43,924 nucleotides of DNA from Kitasatospora sp. A2-31 (GCF_022288725.1 NZ_JAKNTA010000015.1:1-43924); one strand, 5' to 3'; counted from the stretch's first letter, positions 17,883 through 25,969 are shown. The notes: generated by a model not told the origin, from the letters alone. Numbers and translations: made by a program.

Positions 17883-18069
17883 GACATCTCCCCTCCTCGT
17901 GCCGTACCGCAGCGCTCCTGCGGTGTGGGTGCCGACTCTAGGGGGCGGCTCCGACACGCGAGAGGATGGACGGTCGGGACGGGGGTGCCGGACGGGCTCG
18001 GCACGGTCCGCCCGGGGCAGGCCCGGTAGGCGGTGGCCACGGGGTGCCCGGGGTGCGGGCAGGGGCGGG

Positions 18070-18696
18070 ATGTCGCAGTCGGTGGGGGTGGCGGCGGCCC
18101 AGATCGCGGGGCCGGGGGTGCGGGCGTGGCTGCGGGCGCCGGTGGTGGCGGCGTCGGCGTGGGTGCTGCGGGAGTGGGCCGGTCTGTGCGAGTCGTGGGG
18201 TGAGGACGGCCTGCGGCGGTACTACCGCGCCAAGTCGGGCCGCGGCCGTGCGGGAGGGCGATGCCTGGCCGGCGGGCGGGGGGCGGTGACGACGCGGGTC
18301 TGCTGTGCGGTCTCGACGACGGGCTGGGGGCGCTGGCGTTGGCGTTCGACGAGGAGAGGGGTTCGCTCGCCGTCGACGTCGAGACCCGGGTGGACGTCGA
18401 ACTGGCGACGTTGGTGTGGGCGTTGGCGGTGCTGCGCGCGATGGCGGGGTTCATGGCGGGTGACGACGGCGGGCTGGTGACGCTCACCGCCGAGGGGAGC
18501 GGCGCGCAGGTGCTGATGGCGCTGTCGCCGCACGGGTCGTGCTTCCTCGGCCGGGAGCGCGACGCGGCGGCGTGGGCGCGGGCCGGGGACCGGGAGTTCG
18601 ACGTGCGGTGCGCCGTCACCGACGGCCCGGGGCGCGCAGATGGGTGCGGGCGGGGCGGCGGGTGCGGTGAGCGGGCGGCTGCTGGCGGGGCGCTGA
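18070..18696 (+). pseudogene. Hypothetical protein gene broken by two or three frameshifts
   Basis: Coding-like sequence begins at ATG 18070 (MSQSVGVAAAQIAGPGVRAW) and runs to about 18240 in one frame. It seems to pass briefly through a second (AAVREGDAWPAGG), then a third from about 18285 to 18630 (DDAGLLCGLDDGLGALALAF, DVETRVDVELATLVWALAVLRA). It may end in yet another at TGA 18694 (AVSGRLLAGR). Each switch falls in a G-run. Either the gene is decayed or G-run lengths are wrong in this assembly. No family is recognised; the middle part resembles a small immunity-like or DUF protein with an acidic beta-rich core. Confidence 0.5.
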
Positions 18697-18736
18697 GCCC
18701 GCGGGCCGGCCCTGCACGGGACCTGCACGGGGCCTG

Positions 18737-18833
18737 CGCGGGGTGCCGGGGGGTGCCGGGGGGGGTGCCGGGGGGTGTCGGGGGGGGTGCCGGGGGGGGT
18801 GCCGGGGGGTGCCGGGGTGCGGCGAGGCTCCCC
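18737..18833. repeat. Tandem GGGGTGCCGG repeats, G-quadruplex-prone
   Basis: Roughly nine copies of a 10- to 13-bp unit, GGTGCC followed by 4 to 8 G. The many G runs could form quadruplexes. It lies in the gap between the broken gene and the convergent SDR. Confidence 0.8.
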
Positions 18834-18928
18834 GGGGGTCGGGGGGAGGTCGCACGCCTCGTTCCGACTGCCGGGGAGCCTCGTTCGCTGCGATGCCGTC
18901 ACCCCCGGGGAAGGGCGACGGATCGCCG

Positions 18929-19669
18929 TCAGGTGGTGTAGCCGCCGTCGACCGCGAGGGCGGTGCCGGTGATGTAGTTGCCGCCGGGGCCGGCGAGGAA
19001 GGCGACGGCGTTGGCGATGTCCTCGGCCTTGCCGTAGCTGCCCAGGGCGGTGAGGCCGCGCTGGAAGTCGGCGGTGTCGCCGTCGGCGGGGTTCATGTCG
19101 GTGTCGATCGGGCCCGGGTCGACGGTGGTGACGTTGATGCCCTGCGGGCCGAGCTCGCGGGCCAGGGAGTTGGTCAGGCCCACCAGGGCGGCCTTGGCGG
19201 TGGCCTGGAGGACGAAGTTGCCGCCCGGGACACGGCCGTTGAAGCAGGAGCCGACGCTGATGATGCGTCCGCCCCGGCCGAGGTTGGGGGCGGCGGCCTG
19301 GGCGGCCAGGATGATCGAGGTGACGTCGACGGCGAGGACGCGGTCGATGTCCTCGGGGGTGATCTCGCCGAGCGGGCCGTAGGCGAGGAAGCCGGCGTTG
19401 TTGACGAGGATGTCGATGCCGCCGAGCTCGCGCACGGTCTGCTCCACGGCCTGGGCCGCGGTGGCGGGCCGGGTCAGGTCGGCCTGGATGACCAGGGCCG
19501 TGCCGCCGTCCGCCTCGATCTGCTTGGCGACCTCGCGGGCCTGCTCCTCGGCGTTGACGTAGGTGACGGCCACCGACGCCCCCGCCTCGGCCAGGCGCTT
19601 GGCGATCGCCGCGCCGATGCCGCGGCTGCCGCCGGTCACCAGGGCCACCTTGCCGGTCAGGTCACTCAC
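18929..19669 (-). CDS. SDR-family protein lacking the catalytic tyrosine
   Basis: 246 residues from GTG 19669, behind GGAGGT; an in-frame ATG at 19705 would add 12 residues and would suit a leaderless mRNA from the promoter at 19712-19744. The fold is a clear FabG-like SDR: TGGSRGIGAAIAKRL, NNAG (90-93), catalytic Ser141 in VGSC, DPGPIDTDM and a DGGYTT end. At the active site, however, the YxxxK motif reads Q155-A-T-A-K159 (context FVLQATAKAAL), so the proton-relay Tyr is replaced by Gln while Lys159 stays. Loss of activity or a binding role is likely unless another residue takes over. It shares a MerR-type promoter with the MFS gene at 14125. Confidence 0.88.
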   Translation of the reverse strand: MSDLTGKVALVTGGSRGIGAAIAKRLAEAGASVAVTYVNAEEQAREVAKQIEADGGTALVIQADLTRPATAAQAVEQTVRELGGIDILVNNAGFLAYGPLGEITPEDIDRVLAVDVTSIILAAQAAAPNLGRGGRIISVGSCFNGRVPGGNFVLQATAKAALVGLTNSLARELGPQGINVTTVDPGPIDTDMNPADGDTADFQRGLTALGSYGKAEDIANAVAFLAGPGGNYITGTALAVDGGYTT

Positions 19670-19711
19670 TGCACTACCTCCAAGAGACGGCTTGCTGTTC
19701 GTCATGACGGG

Positions 19712-19744
19712 ATACTGAAACCTTTCCATTAATGTGAGGGTCAA
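19712..19744 (-). promoter_or_regulatory. MerR-type promoter, second copy
   Basis: Read on the minus strand: TTGACC (19744-19739), the same 22-bp dyad (19741-19720) and CAGTAT (19717-19712). About 43 bp are identical to 14085-14128 apart from one base, although the genes that follow are unrelated. Confidence 0.65.
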
Positions 19745-20070
19745 GCCGGGGTCGGACCGGCCTGGCCGGCAGCGCCGGCGGGTGGTTCGAAGGGGCCCGC
19801 CCGCGGCGCCGACCGCCCGGCCCACCGCCCGGCCCACGGCCGGGTCCGGGGCCGGGGCCGGGTCCGGGGCCGGGTCCGGGGCCCGTGCGGGGTGGCGGTG
19901 CGGCGGCCGTGGCGGGCGTGGCGGCGGCGGTGATGCCGCGGTTCAGGGCCGTGCGCAGGCGTGCGGCGAGCAGGCGCAGCCGCGGGCCGGTACCTGCCGG
20001 CCCCGGGCGCCCGGGGGCGGGTTCCGGGTCGGGTTCGGGGGTCACCTGGTGGGGGCGGGGGCGGGCCCGG
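19745..20070. repeat. Gene-free stretch with CCGGGTCCGGGG tandem repeats
   Basis: At 19839-19884 a 12-bp unit CCGGGTCCGGGG, alternating with CCGGGG, repeats about four times. The rest is GC-rich without a supported gene. 20040-20068 is another G-run patch next to the stop codon of the FAH-family gene. Confidence 0.5.
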
Positions 20071-20967
20071 TCACAGGGACGAGGTGGTGCCGCCGAACTG
20101 GAGCGGGTTGGACAGGACGACGCCGTGGCTGGCGATGTCGATGACGATGTGGTCGCCGTCGGTGAGGTGGAAGCCGTCGTGGAAGCTGGACAGGTCGGCG
20201 CCGGTGAGGACGTAGTTGACCAGGCCGGGGCGGCGCAGGGCGGGGAAGGAGAAGGCGCGGTCGACGAGGTCCTCGACGCGGAACCACAGGGCGTCGGCGC
20301 CGCAGTCGAACTTGCCTTCCCAGGCGGGCTGTCCGTCGCGCTCGATGGTGACGCGGCCGGTGGCGGCGCGCGGCGGCTCGCCGAGGAAGAGGTGGGGCGA
20401 GAACGCGGTGTCGCAGAGCTTGCCGGAGGAGGTGTAGCCGGGGTCGATGCGGTGCAGGCCGATGTCGCACAGGTCGTTGCCGAAGGTGTAGCCGGCGTAG
20501 TGCGGGACGCCCTGGTCGTCGTTGACGTAGACGAGGGCCATTTCGGCTTCCTCGATGATGATGACGGGTTCGGCGGGGACGACCAGGGGCTGGCCGGGCA
20601 GGCGCAGCCAGGAGCCGAGGCCCTTGAAGAACCACTTGGGCACGGGGGGCTGGTCGTTGTAGCCGACGATGGCTTCGGACTTGGCCTTGTGGGTGCCGAG
20701 GAAGCCGCTGACGAGGGCCTGGCCGCCGGCGGTGGTGGGCAGCAGCGGGGGCAGGGGCTGGAGTTCGGGGTCGCCGGCGGTGACGGTGAGGGTTTCGGCG
20801 GCCTCGACGAGGGCGGTGACGGCCTCGGGGCCGGCGTCGGTGAGGAAGGCGGCGCGCAGGGCGCCGTCGGCGACGTGGTGGAGGGTCTGGGGCTCGCCGG
20901 GGGTGGGGATGCCGAGGCTGACGTAGCGCCGGCCGCGGTAGGTGTACTCGCTGACGATGACGGACAT
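20071..20967 (-). CDS. Fumarylacetoacetate hydrolase (FAH)-family protein
   Basis: 298 residues, GGAGG 10 nt before ATG 20967. The C-terminal two-thirds match the FAH fold: a metal-binding E-x-E (EEAEMALVYV), then the GYTFGNDLCD block corresponding to GYTxxND in the family, and a LLGEP-like segment (LFLGEPPRA). The family splits C-C bonds of 1,3-diketones, decarboxylates oxaloacetate-like acids or dehydrates sugar acids; which applies here is unclear. The N-terminal 110 residues are less conserved. It is the last visible gene of the minus-strand set, 132 bp behind the aminotransferase, and may act on a keto-acid intermediate of the pathway. Confidence 0.78.
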   Translation of the reverse strand: MSVIVSEYTYRGRRYVSLGIPTPGEPQTLHHVADGALRAAFLTDAGPEAVTALVEAAETLTVTAGDPELQPLPPLLPTTAGGQALVSGFLGTHKAKSEAIVGYNDQPPVPKWFFKGLGSWLRLPGQPLVVPAEPVIIIEEAEMALVYVNDDQGVPHYAGYTFGNDLCDIGLHRIDPGYTSSGKLCDTAFSPHLFLGEPPRAATGRVTIERDGQPAWEGKFDCGADALWFRVEDLVDRAFSFPALRRPGLVNYVLTGADLSSFHDGFHLTDGDHIVIDIASHGVVLSNPLQFGGTTSSL

Positions 20968-21018
20968 GGGGCGTGGACCTCCGCGGTTGGGTCGGGAATC
21001 GGGGGCGGGTGAAGGAGG

Positions 21019-21103
21019 GACTGCGGGGCTGCGGCTCAGGCGCGGCTGCGGCTCAGGCGGTGGCGTGGGCGGTGGCTGCGGCTCAGGCGCGGCTGCGGCT
21101 CAG
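21019..21103. repeat. CGGCTGCGGCTCAGG tandem repeats
   Basis: About four copies of CGGCTGCGGCTCAGGCG with spacers fill the gap between the FAH-family gene and the aminotransferase. They include the aminotransferase stop codon (21100-21102). A separate 18-bp repeat (about 21127-21180) is inside the aminotransferase and encodes its TQTTP tail. Confidence 0.75.
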
Positions 21104-22464
21104 GCGTGGGCGGGGGCGGGGGCGGGGGCGGTCTGGGTGGGGGTGGTCTGGGTGGGGGTGGTCTGGGTGGGGGTGTCGTGGTGGGGGACGGGGTTGCCGG
21201 TGAGGTCGGTGAGGACGTCGGCGAGGCGGTCGAGGGCGGCTTTGATCCAGGGCAGGTCGAGGGGGGCCGGGCTGGTGAGGGCGGTGGTCTGCTCGGCTTC
21301 GGTCGTGCCGTAGATCTGGCTGGTGGCGGTGCGGATGCGCAGGAGGTCGTCGCTGTCGCCGAAGGCGGTGCCGGGCAGCAGGCCGACGCCGTAGTGCTGG
21401 GCGAAGTGGGTGGCGAGCTGGGTGGCGCCGGTGATGCCGTGGGCGGCGTGCAGGTGGGCGCGCAGCGGTTCGAAGCTCGGGTAGAGGTAGCAGGTGGAGC
21501 GGACGGGTTCGACCTGGGCGCCGGCGGCGGTGAAGTGGCGGGCGGCCTGGCGCACGACGCTCTCGTGCAGGCGGCGGGCGGCGGCGACGTAGGCGAGGAT
21601 CTCGGGCGGTTCGGTGAGGGCGTAGGCGGCGGCGTCCTGGACGGGGGCGGTGGTGGAGGACCAGAGCTGGCTGGCGACGGCGGTCAGCCGGGTGTGGAGT
21701 GCGCGTCCCAGGGCGCTGTCGGGCAGGTGGGCGATGCCGGTGCGCCAGCCGCCGACGGCGAGGTTCTTGGTGAGGCCGGTGGTGACGACGGTGCGTTCGG
21801 GGGCGAGGGCGGCCGGGGAGAGGGCAGGGCCGGCGGGGGTGTCGTAGACGAGGTCGCAGTAGATCTCGTCGGAGACGATGACCAGGTCCAGGTCGCGGGC
21901 CGCCTGGGCGAGGCGGCGCAGGGTGTCAGGGTGGGCGATGGTGCCGGTGGGGTTGTCGGGGAGGGTGACGACGACGCTGCGGGGGTTGCGTCCGGCGGCG
22001 CGGGCGGTGGTGACGGCCTCGCGCAGGGCGTCGGGGTCGGGGACGCCGCCCTGGCCGGGCAGGGTGGGGACGTTCAGGGGCCGGGCGCCGGCCATGCGGG
22101 CCTGGGTGGCGTAGCTGACCCAGCTGGGGACGGGGACGATGACGTCGCCGCCGATGGCGAGCATGAGGGCGAACAGCAGGGGCTTGCTGCCGGGGCCGCA
22201 GACCACGAGGTCCGGGTCGGTGGGCAGGTTGCGGCGCTCCCAGTAGCCGGCGGCGGCTTCGCGCAGGGCGGGGCTGCCGGCGACGGGGCCGTAGGTGTTG
22301 CGGTGGGCGGCGGCGGCGAGGCGTTCGCGCAGTTCGGGCAGGACGGGCAGGCCGATCTCTCCGCTGGCCAGGGAGAGGACCTGTTCGCCGGCGCGGCGGC
22401 GGCGGGCCATCTCGGCGTCGGCGGCCAGGGTCGCCGACATGGTCACCGGCACGGGTTCGGGCAT
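21100..22464 (-). CDS. PLP-dependent aminotransferase, class I/II (fold type I)
   Basis: 454 residues from ATG 22464 with GGAG 7 nt upstream. Fold type I marks: GPVAGSPALREAAAGYW, the nucleotide-like loop GPGSKPLLFALM, DNPTGTIAHP, the Asp/Tyr pair in VSDEIYCDLVY, and the PLP-binding Lys in TTGLTKNLAVGGWRTG. It resembles aspartate/alanine-type aminotransferases and would swap an amino group between an amino acid and a keto acid or aldehyde. It could aminate a carrier-bound aldehyde, but LysJ proper is class III, so this is not an orthologue. The last 30 residues are a repeat-derived TQTTP/AP tail. Upstream lies a repeat and then an assembly junction, so its true upstream neighbour is unknown. 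Confidence 0.87.
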   Translation of the reverse strand: MPEPVPVTMSATLAADAEMARRRRAGEQVLSLASGEIGLPVLPELRERLAAAAHRNTYGPVAGSPALREAAAGYWERRNLPTDPDLVVCGPGSKPLLFALMLAIGGDVIVPVPSWVSYATQARMAGARPLNVPTLPGQGGVPDPDALREAVTTARAAGRNPRSVVVTLPDNPTGTIAHPDTLRRLAQAARDLDLVIVSDEIYCDLVYDTPAGPALSPAALAPERTVVTTGLTKNLAVGGWRTGIAHLPDSALGRALHTRLTAVASQLWSSTTAPVQDAAAYALTEPPEILAYVAAARRLHESVVRQAARHFTAAGAQVEPVRSTCYLYPSFEPLRAHLHAAHGITGATQLATHFAQHYGVGLLPGTAFGDSDDLLRIRTATSQIYGTTEAEQTTALTSPAPLDLPWIKAALDRLADVLTDLTGNPVPHHDTPTQTTPTQTTPTQTAPAPAPAHA

Positions 22465-22515
22465 GGTGGGCTCCAGGTGGTCGGGCTCGGGCGGCCGGGG
22501 CCGGTCGGCGCAAGT

Positions 22516-22698
22516 GCGGCAGGGGCGGCAGGACGGCAGGGGCGACAGGGCGACAGGGGCGACGGGGCGGCAGGGGCGACGGGGCGGCAGGGGCGGGGCA
22601 ACGGGGGTGCGGCGCGCGGTGGTTCGGTGGCGGGGTGCTGCTGGGCTGGTGCGGGGTGGTGCTGGGTGGTGCGGGGTGGTGCTGGGCTGGTGCTGGGT
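22516..22698. repeat. Two G-rich tandem arrays upstream of the aminotransferase
   Basis: 22516-22597: 8- to 11-bp units GGCAGGGGCGAC/GGGGCGGCA. 22627-22698: units GGTGCGGGGTGGTGCTGGG. The second runs straight into the adapter junction, as expected where an assembler failed in a repeat. Confidence 0.7.
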
Positions 22699-22736
22699 CT
22701 GTCTCTTATACACATCTAGATGTGTATAAGAGACAG
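22699..22736. other. Nextera mate-pair junction adapter (assembly artefact)
   Basis: The 19-bp Tn5 mosaic end CTGTCTCTTATACACATCT (22699-22717) is followed directly by its reverse complement (22718-22736). This is the exact junction adapter of Nextera mate-pair libraries and is not natural Streptomyces DNA. The acyl-CoA ligase reading frame ends at it. Sequences left and right need not be neighbours in the genome. Confidence 0.97.
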
Positions 22737-23603
22737 GTCCAGCAGGCCGGGGTTGTCGGTGGCGTCCTGGAAGGCGATGGTGCCGCCGAGCATGACGCCG
22801 GCCAGGACGCCCTGGCCGAAGCCGGAGTAGTGCACGAGCGGGCTGGTGACGGTGGCCACCAGGTCGTCGCCGAGCATGAAGGTGTCGACGTAGCCGCGCA
22901 CCCCGGAGTGGACGGTGTTCTGGCTGTGCAGGACGCCCTTGGACTCGCCGGTGGTGCCGGAGGTGAACAGCACCACGAACGGGTCGTCGGGGCCCAGTTC
23001 GCGTCCGTCGAGCCGGCCCTCGTAGTGCTTCTCGTGGGGGACGGCGACGAAGTGGTCGTGGAAGTCGATGGCGTCCTGGAAGGCGTGGCCGCCGAGGACG
23101 ACGACGTGTTCCAGCGGCAGTTCGTCCTTGAGGGCCAGGACGGTGGCGGCCAGCGGGTAGCCGTCCCATTCGGGGACGGTGATGCACACGGTGGCCTCGG
23201 TCAGGGCCAGGCGGTGGCGCAGTTCGTCCTCGCGGCAGACCGGGGCGATGGGGCAGATGACCGCGCCGACCCGCATGCAGGCGAACATCAGCGGCACGAT
23301 CTCCCAGCGGTTGGGGAGCTGGGCTGCGACGAAGTCGCCCGGTCGGACGCCGAGTTCGAGCAGGGCGCCGGCGAACCGGTCGGTCAGACGGGCCAGTTCG
23401 GCGTAGTCGAGGGTGTCGGTACGCGAGTCGGCCAGGCGGCGGGCGGCGATGGCGAGCTTGTGCGGGCGCTTGGCGGCCTGGCGGCGCAGGTCGTCCAGGA
23501 ACGTCTCGTCGCGCCACCAGCCGCGGCGGCGGTACTCGGCGGCGCGGTCCTCGGTGGTGGCCGAGGTCAGGCCGGTGTGCACGGCGGTGGTGGTGGCGGT
23601 CAC
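22737..23603 (-). CDS. Acyl-CoA ligase / AMP-binding enzyme, N-terminal half only
   Basis: About 289 residues from ATG 23603 up to the adapter; the family is normally about 540 long, so the C-terminal half is missing through misassembly and not necessarily in the organism. The N-terminal ANL domain is clear: LDYAELARLTDRFAGALLELGVRPGD, VGAVICPIAPVCREDEL, and the ATP-binding A3 motif LFTSGTTGESKGV. The early part (WWRDETFLDDLRRQAAKRPHK) resembles cyclohexanecarboxylate/medium-chain acyl-CoA ligases. It would activate a carboxylic acid as adenylate and thioester, maybe a starter acid. The ATG overlaps the stop of the dehydrogenase gene by 4 nt, so they are coupled. Confidence 0.85.
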
Positions 23604-24715
23604 CGGCGCTCCTTGCGGCGGGTGTCGAGCAGTTCGGGCAGCGGGTCGCCGGCCCGGGAGGCGGCGATCTGCAGCAGGTCGCGGGTGTTGCGGCGCACGG
23701 TGTCGGCGACCCAGTCGAACACCCAGGCCTTGCGGGCCTCGTGGCCGAGCTCGAAGGGGACGACGCGGGTGACGGCCAGGGCGGCCGAGCCGGCGCCGCC
23801 GATGTTGGAGATGACGCCGGGCACCAGGGTGGCGCCGCAGGCGCGCAGCTTCTCGCGGGCCTGCTCGGTGGAGGAGATGTTGCCGCCTTCGACGACCAGG
23901 CCCGCGCGCAGGCGGTGCGCGTTGTCGTCGTTGAGGGCGTGCTTCTGGGCGGCGAGGATCAGCAGGTCGGAGTCGACGTCGAGCCAGGCGTCGGGCTCGG
24001 TGGAGACGGTGACGTGCTGGGGCAGGCGGGAGCGGTCGATGCGGCCGAACTCGTCGGTGATGGCGATCAGGTCGGCGACCGGCAGGCGCTCGGCGCTGAT
24101 GGTGCCGGCGATGTCGGCGACGCCGACGATGACGTGGCCGCGGGCCTGGAGGAACTCGGCGACGGCGCGGCCCACCGCGCCGAAGCCCTGGATGACCACG
24201 CGGGCCGGCTCGGTGCGGGCACCGGCCTCGAGGGCGGTGATCGCGGCGACGCCCACGCCGTGGCCGGTGGCGTCGATCAGCGGCTCGTAGTAGGTGCGCC
24301 AGTCGATGGGCATGTCGGGGGCGCCGAGGCGGTAGCGGGGGTCGTAGCCGGCCTCGTCGAAGAAGATCGCGCGGTCGCCGGGGGTGACGCCCATGTCGAT
24401 GCCCAGGTGGATGCCGCCGTGCAGGAGGGGCTTGACGGTGCGGCCGAAGGTGCGGAAGGTGCGCTCGCGGTCGGTGCCGTCGGAGACGATGCCGGCCTTG
24501 GCGCCGCCGATGGGCAGGCCGGCGAGGGTGAACTTGTGGGTCATGTCGCGGGCGAGGCCGGCGACCTCCTCCTCGGTGACCCCGGGGGTCATGCGGGTGC
24601 CGCCCATGGCCAGGCCGTTGTACAGCGAGTCGACGACCACCCAGCCCTTGATGTCGCCGCCGCTGCCGTTGAGGTGGACGGTGAAGGCGGGGTCTTGCTT
24701 TTCCAGATCACTCAT
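23600..24715 (-). CDS. Glu/Leu/Phe/Val dehydrogenase-family amino acid dehydrogenase
   Basis: 371 residues from ATG 24715. The dimerisation/catalytic domain carries MGGTRMTP, MTHKFTLAGLPIGGAKAGI (Lys61 binds substrate, Lys73 is catalytic) and APDMP with the catalytic Asp. The Rossmann domain has VVIQGFGAVGRAVAEFL and EGGN. The length and pattern are nearer to leucine/phenylalanine-type than hexameric glutamate dehydrogenases. It links a 2-keto acid and ammonia to an amino acid with NAD(P)H. In context it may make or recycle the amino acid that is loaded on the carrier protein (inference). It overlaps the acyl-CoA ligase by 4 nt. Confidence 0.87.
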   Translation of the reverse strand: MSDLEKQDPAFTVHLNGSGGDIKGWVVVDSLYNGLAMGGTRMTPGVTEEEVAGLARDMTHKFTLAGLPIGGAKAGIVSDGTDRERTFRTFGRTVKPLLHGGIHLGIDMGVTPGDRAIFFDEAGYDPRYRLGAPDMPIDWRTYYEPLIDATGHGVGVAAITALEAGARTEPARVVIQGFGAVGRAVAEFLQARGHVIVGVADIAGTISAERLPVADLIAITDEFGRIDRSRLPQHVTVSTEPDAWLDVDSDLLILAAQKHALNDDNAHRLRAGLVVEGGNISSTEQAREKLRACGATLVPGVISNIGGAGSAALAVTRVVPFELGHEARKAWVFDWVADTVRRNTRDLLQIAASRAGDPLPELLDTRRKERR

Positions 24716-25402
24716 GTGCCGTTTCCTTGGATACGTCGTAGCCGAGGCGGGCCCGCCGCGCGCCCCTGTGGGGCGGCGCGCGGCGGCCGTCGATGGGGTG
24801 GTGCGGTGCTGTACGGGCCGGCCCGGGGCCGGGGGCAGGGGTGGAGCCGTGCGGGGCCGGTGCTGGTCTCCAGGGCCCCGGCCCCGGGCCCGGGGGCGGG
24901 CGGGGCGGGGTGGAGCCGTGCGGGGCCGGTGCTGGTCTCCCCCCAGGGGTCCAGGCCCGGGCCGGCCCGGGCCTGACAGGGCCGGGCCGTGCCGGGCCTG
25001 ACAGGGCCGGGCCGTGCCGGGCCTGACAGGGCCGGGCCGTGCCGGGCCTTCGCAGGCCGTGCCGTGCCGGGCCTTCGCAGGCCGTGCCGGGCCGTGCCGG
25101 GTTTGGCGGGCCGTGCCGGGCCGGCCCGGGCCTGGCCAGGCCGGGCCAGGCCCGGCCGGGGGCCGTGCCAGGCCGTGCTGGGCCGTGCCGGGCCTTCGCA
25201 GGCCGTGCCGGGCTTGCCGGGCCTTGGCAGGCCGTGCCGGGCTTGGCGGGCCGTGCCGGGCCGGGCCGGGCCCGGCCGGGGGCCGTGCCGGGCCGTGCTG
25301 TGCCGGGTTTGGCGGGCCGTGCCGGGCCGTGCCGGGCTTGGCGGGCCGTGCGGGACCGGTGGTGCGGGTGGGCACCCGGGTCGGCACCCGGGTCGGTGCG
25401 GG
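24716..25402. repeat. Gene-free 690-bp gap with a 25-bp and related tandem array
   Basis: 24969-25043 holds three perfect copies of a 25-bp unit, GGGCCTGACAGG followed by GCCGGGCCGTGCC. It grades into about 320 bp of decayed units (GGGCCTTCGCAGGCCGTGCC and similar) up to 25361. Earlier, a 31-bp segment with GGAGCCGTGCGGGGCCGGTG at its core occurs twice (about 24839 and 24909). All frames are largely open, but no gene pattern or ribosome site is present. The gap splits an otherwise tightly packed minus-strand gene set. Confidence 0.8.
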
Positions 25403-25969
25403 TTACTGCTGGTAGAGCTGGGCGAAGCCGCGCAGGATCTCCATGCCGTCGCTGCGGAACTCCAGGTGGGCCTGGGAGCCGTGGATGCGGCCGTCGTCGG
25501 AGCGCAGGAACTCCACGGGCGCGTGCTCGGAGCGTCCGATGGAGCGGAAGCCCGCAGGGGCCTCCTGCAGGTAGAGGGTGTGGCGGTGGAAGACCGTCAC
25601 GGTCGGCTTCACGTGGGTGAAGAGCGCCTCTTCCTTGTCGACCTGGACCTCGTAGCCGCCGACGCGCTGCGGCCCGTCGGCCGGGCGCCCGCCGTTGGCG
25701 ACGGCGATGATCTGCATGCCGCCGCAGATCCCGAAGACGGGGACGTCGGCGTTCATGACCAGGTCGATGAGCGGCTTGTAGAACTCGGTGTCGTAGGCCC
25801 TGACCTTGGTGCCGCTGAGCACGATGGCCTGGTAGCGGCCGTCGAGCTTGGCGGGCACGGAATCGGCGCGCACGGCGTCGGTCTCCGAGCCCAGGTCCTC
25901 GAAGCGCTGGCGGAGCTGCTTGAGGGAGAGGGTGCCGTTGTTGACCACTAGCACTCGGGATTGCGCCAC
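25403..25969 (-). CDS. Class I glutamine-amidotransferase-fold protein (GATase1 / peptidase C26-like)
   Basis: 188 residues from GTG 25969; GGAG 7 nt upstream, 11 nt after the kinase stop. The fold is stand-alone class I GATase: LVVNNGTLS, IVLSGTK, the nucleophile elbow FGICGGMQII (Cys82), and the catalytic His168 and Glu170 in GSQAHLEF. It resembles the GMP-synthase amidotransferase subunit, but no synthetase partner lies beside it. The same fold includes gamma-glutamyl hydrolases (PuuD, C26) that cut gamma-glutamyl isopeptide bonds. Because the carrier pathway needs a release step and no LysK is present, a release or deamidation role on the carrier is a reasonable inference; ammonia supply is the alternative. 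Confidence 0.85.
   Translation of the reverse strand: MAQSRVLVVNNGTLSLKQLRQRFEDLGSETDAVRADSVPAKLDGRYQAIVLSGTKVRAYDTEFYKPLIDLVMNADVPVFGICGGMQIIAVANGGRPADGPQRVGGYEVQVDKEEALFTHVKPTVTVFHRHTLYLQEAPAGFRSIGRSEHAPVEFLRSDDGRIHGSQAHLEFRSDGMEILRGFAQLYQQ

Noticed and set aside
21100..22464. LysJ orthologue for the carrier pathway
   Set aside because: The motifs (TTGLTKN, DNPTGT) are of class I/II aminotransferases; LysJ is a class III enzyme.
22443..22736. Open frames with the peptides YTHLDVYKRQ or SLIHI near both adapters
   Set aside because: These peptides are translations of the mosaic-end adapter and not biological.
22699..22736. A natural Tn5-like insertion or inverted-repeat element
   Set aside because: The 38 bp is just two mosaic ends back to back with no target duplication or transposase, and recurs identically at 43653. 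It matches the library junction adapter.
24969..25361. CRISPR-like repeat array
   Set aside because: The repeats are head-to-tail without unique spacers and no cas genes are near.
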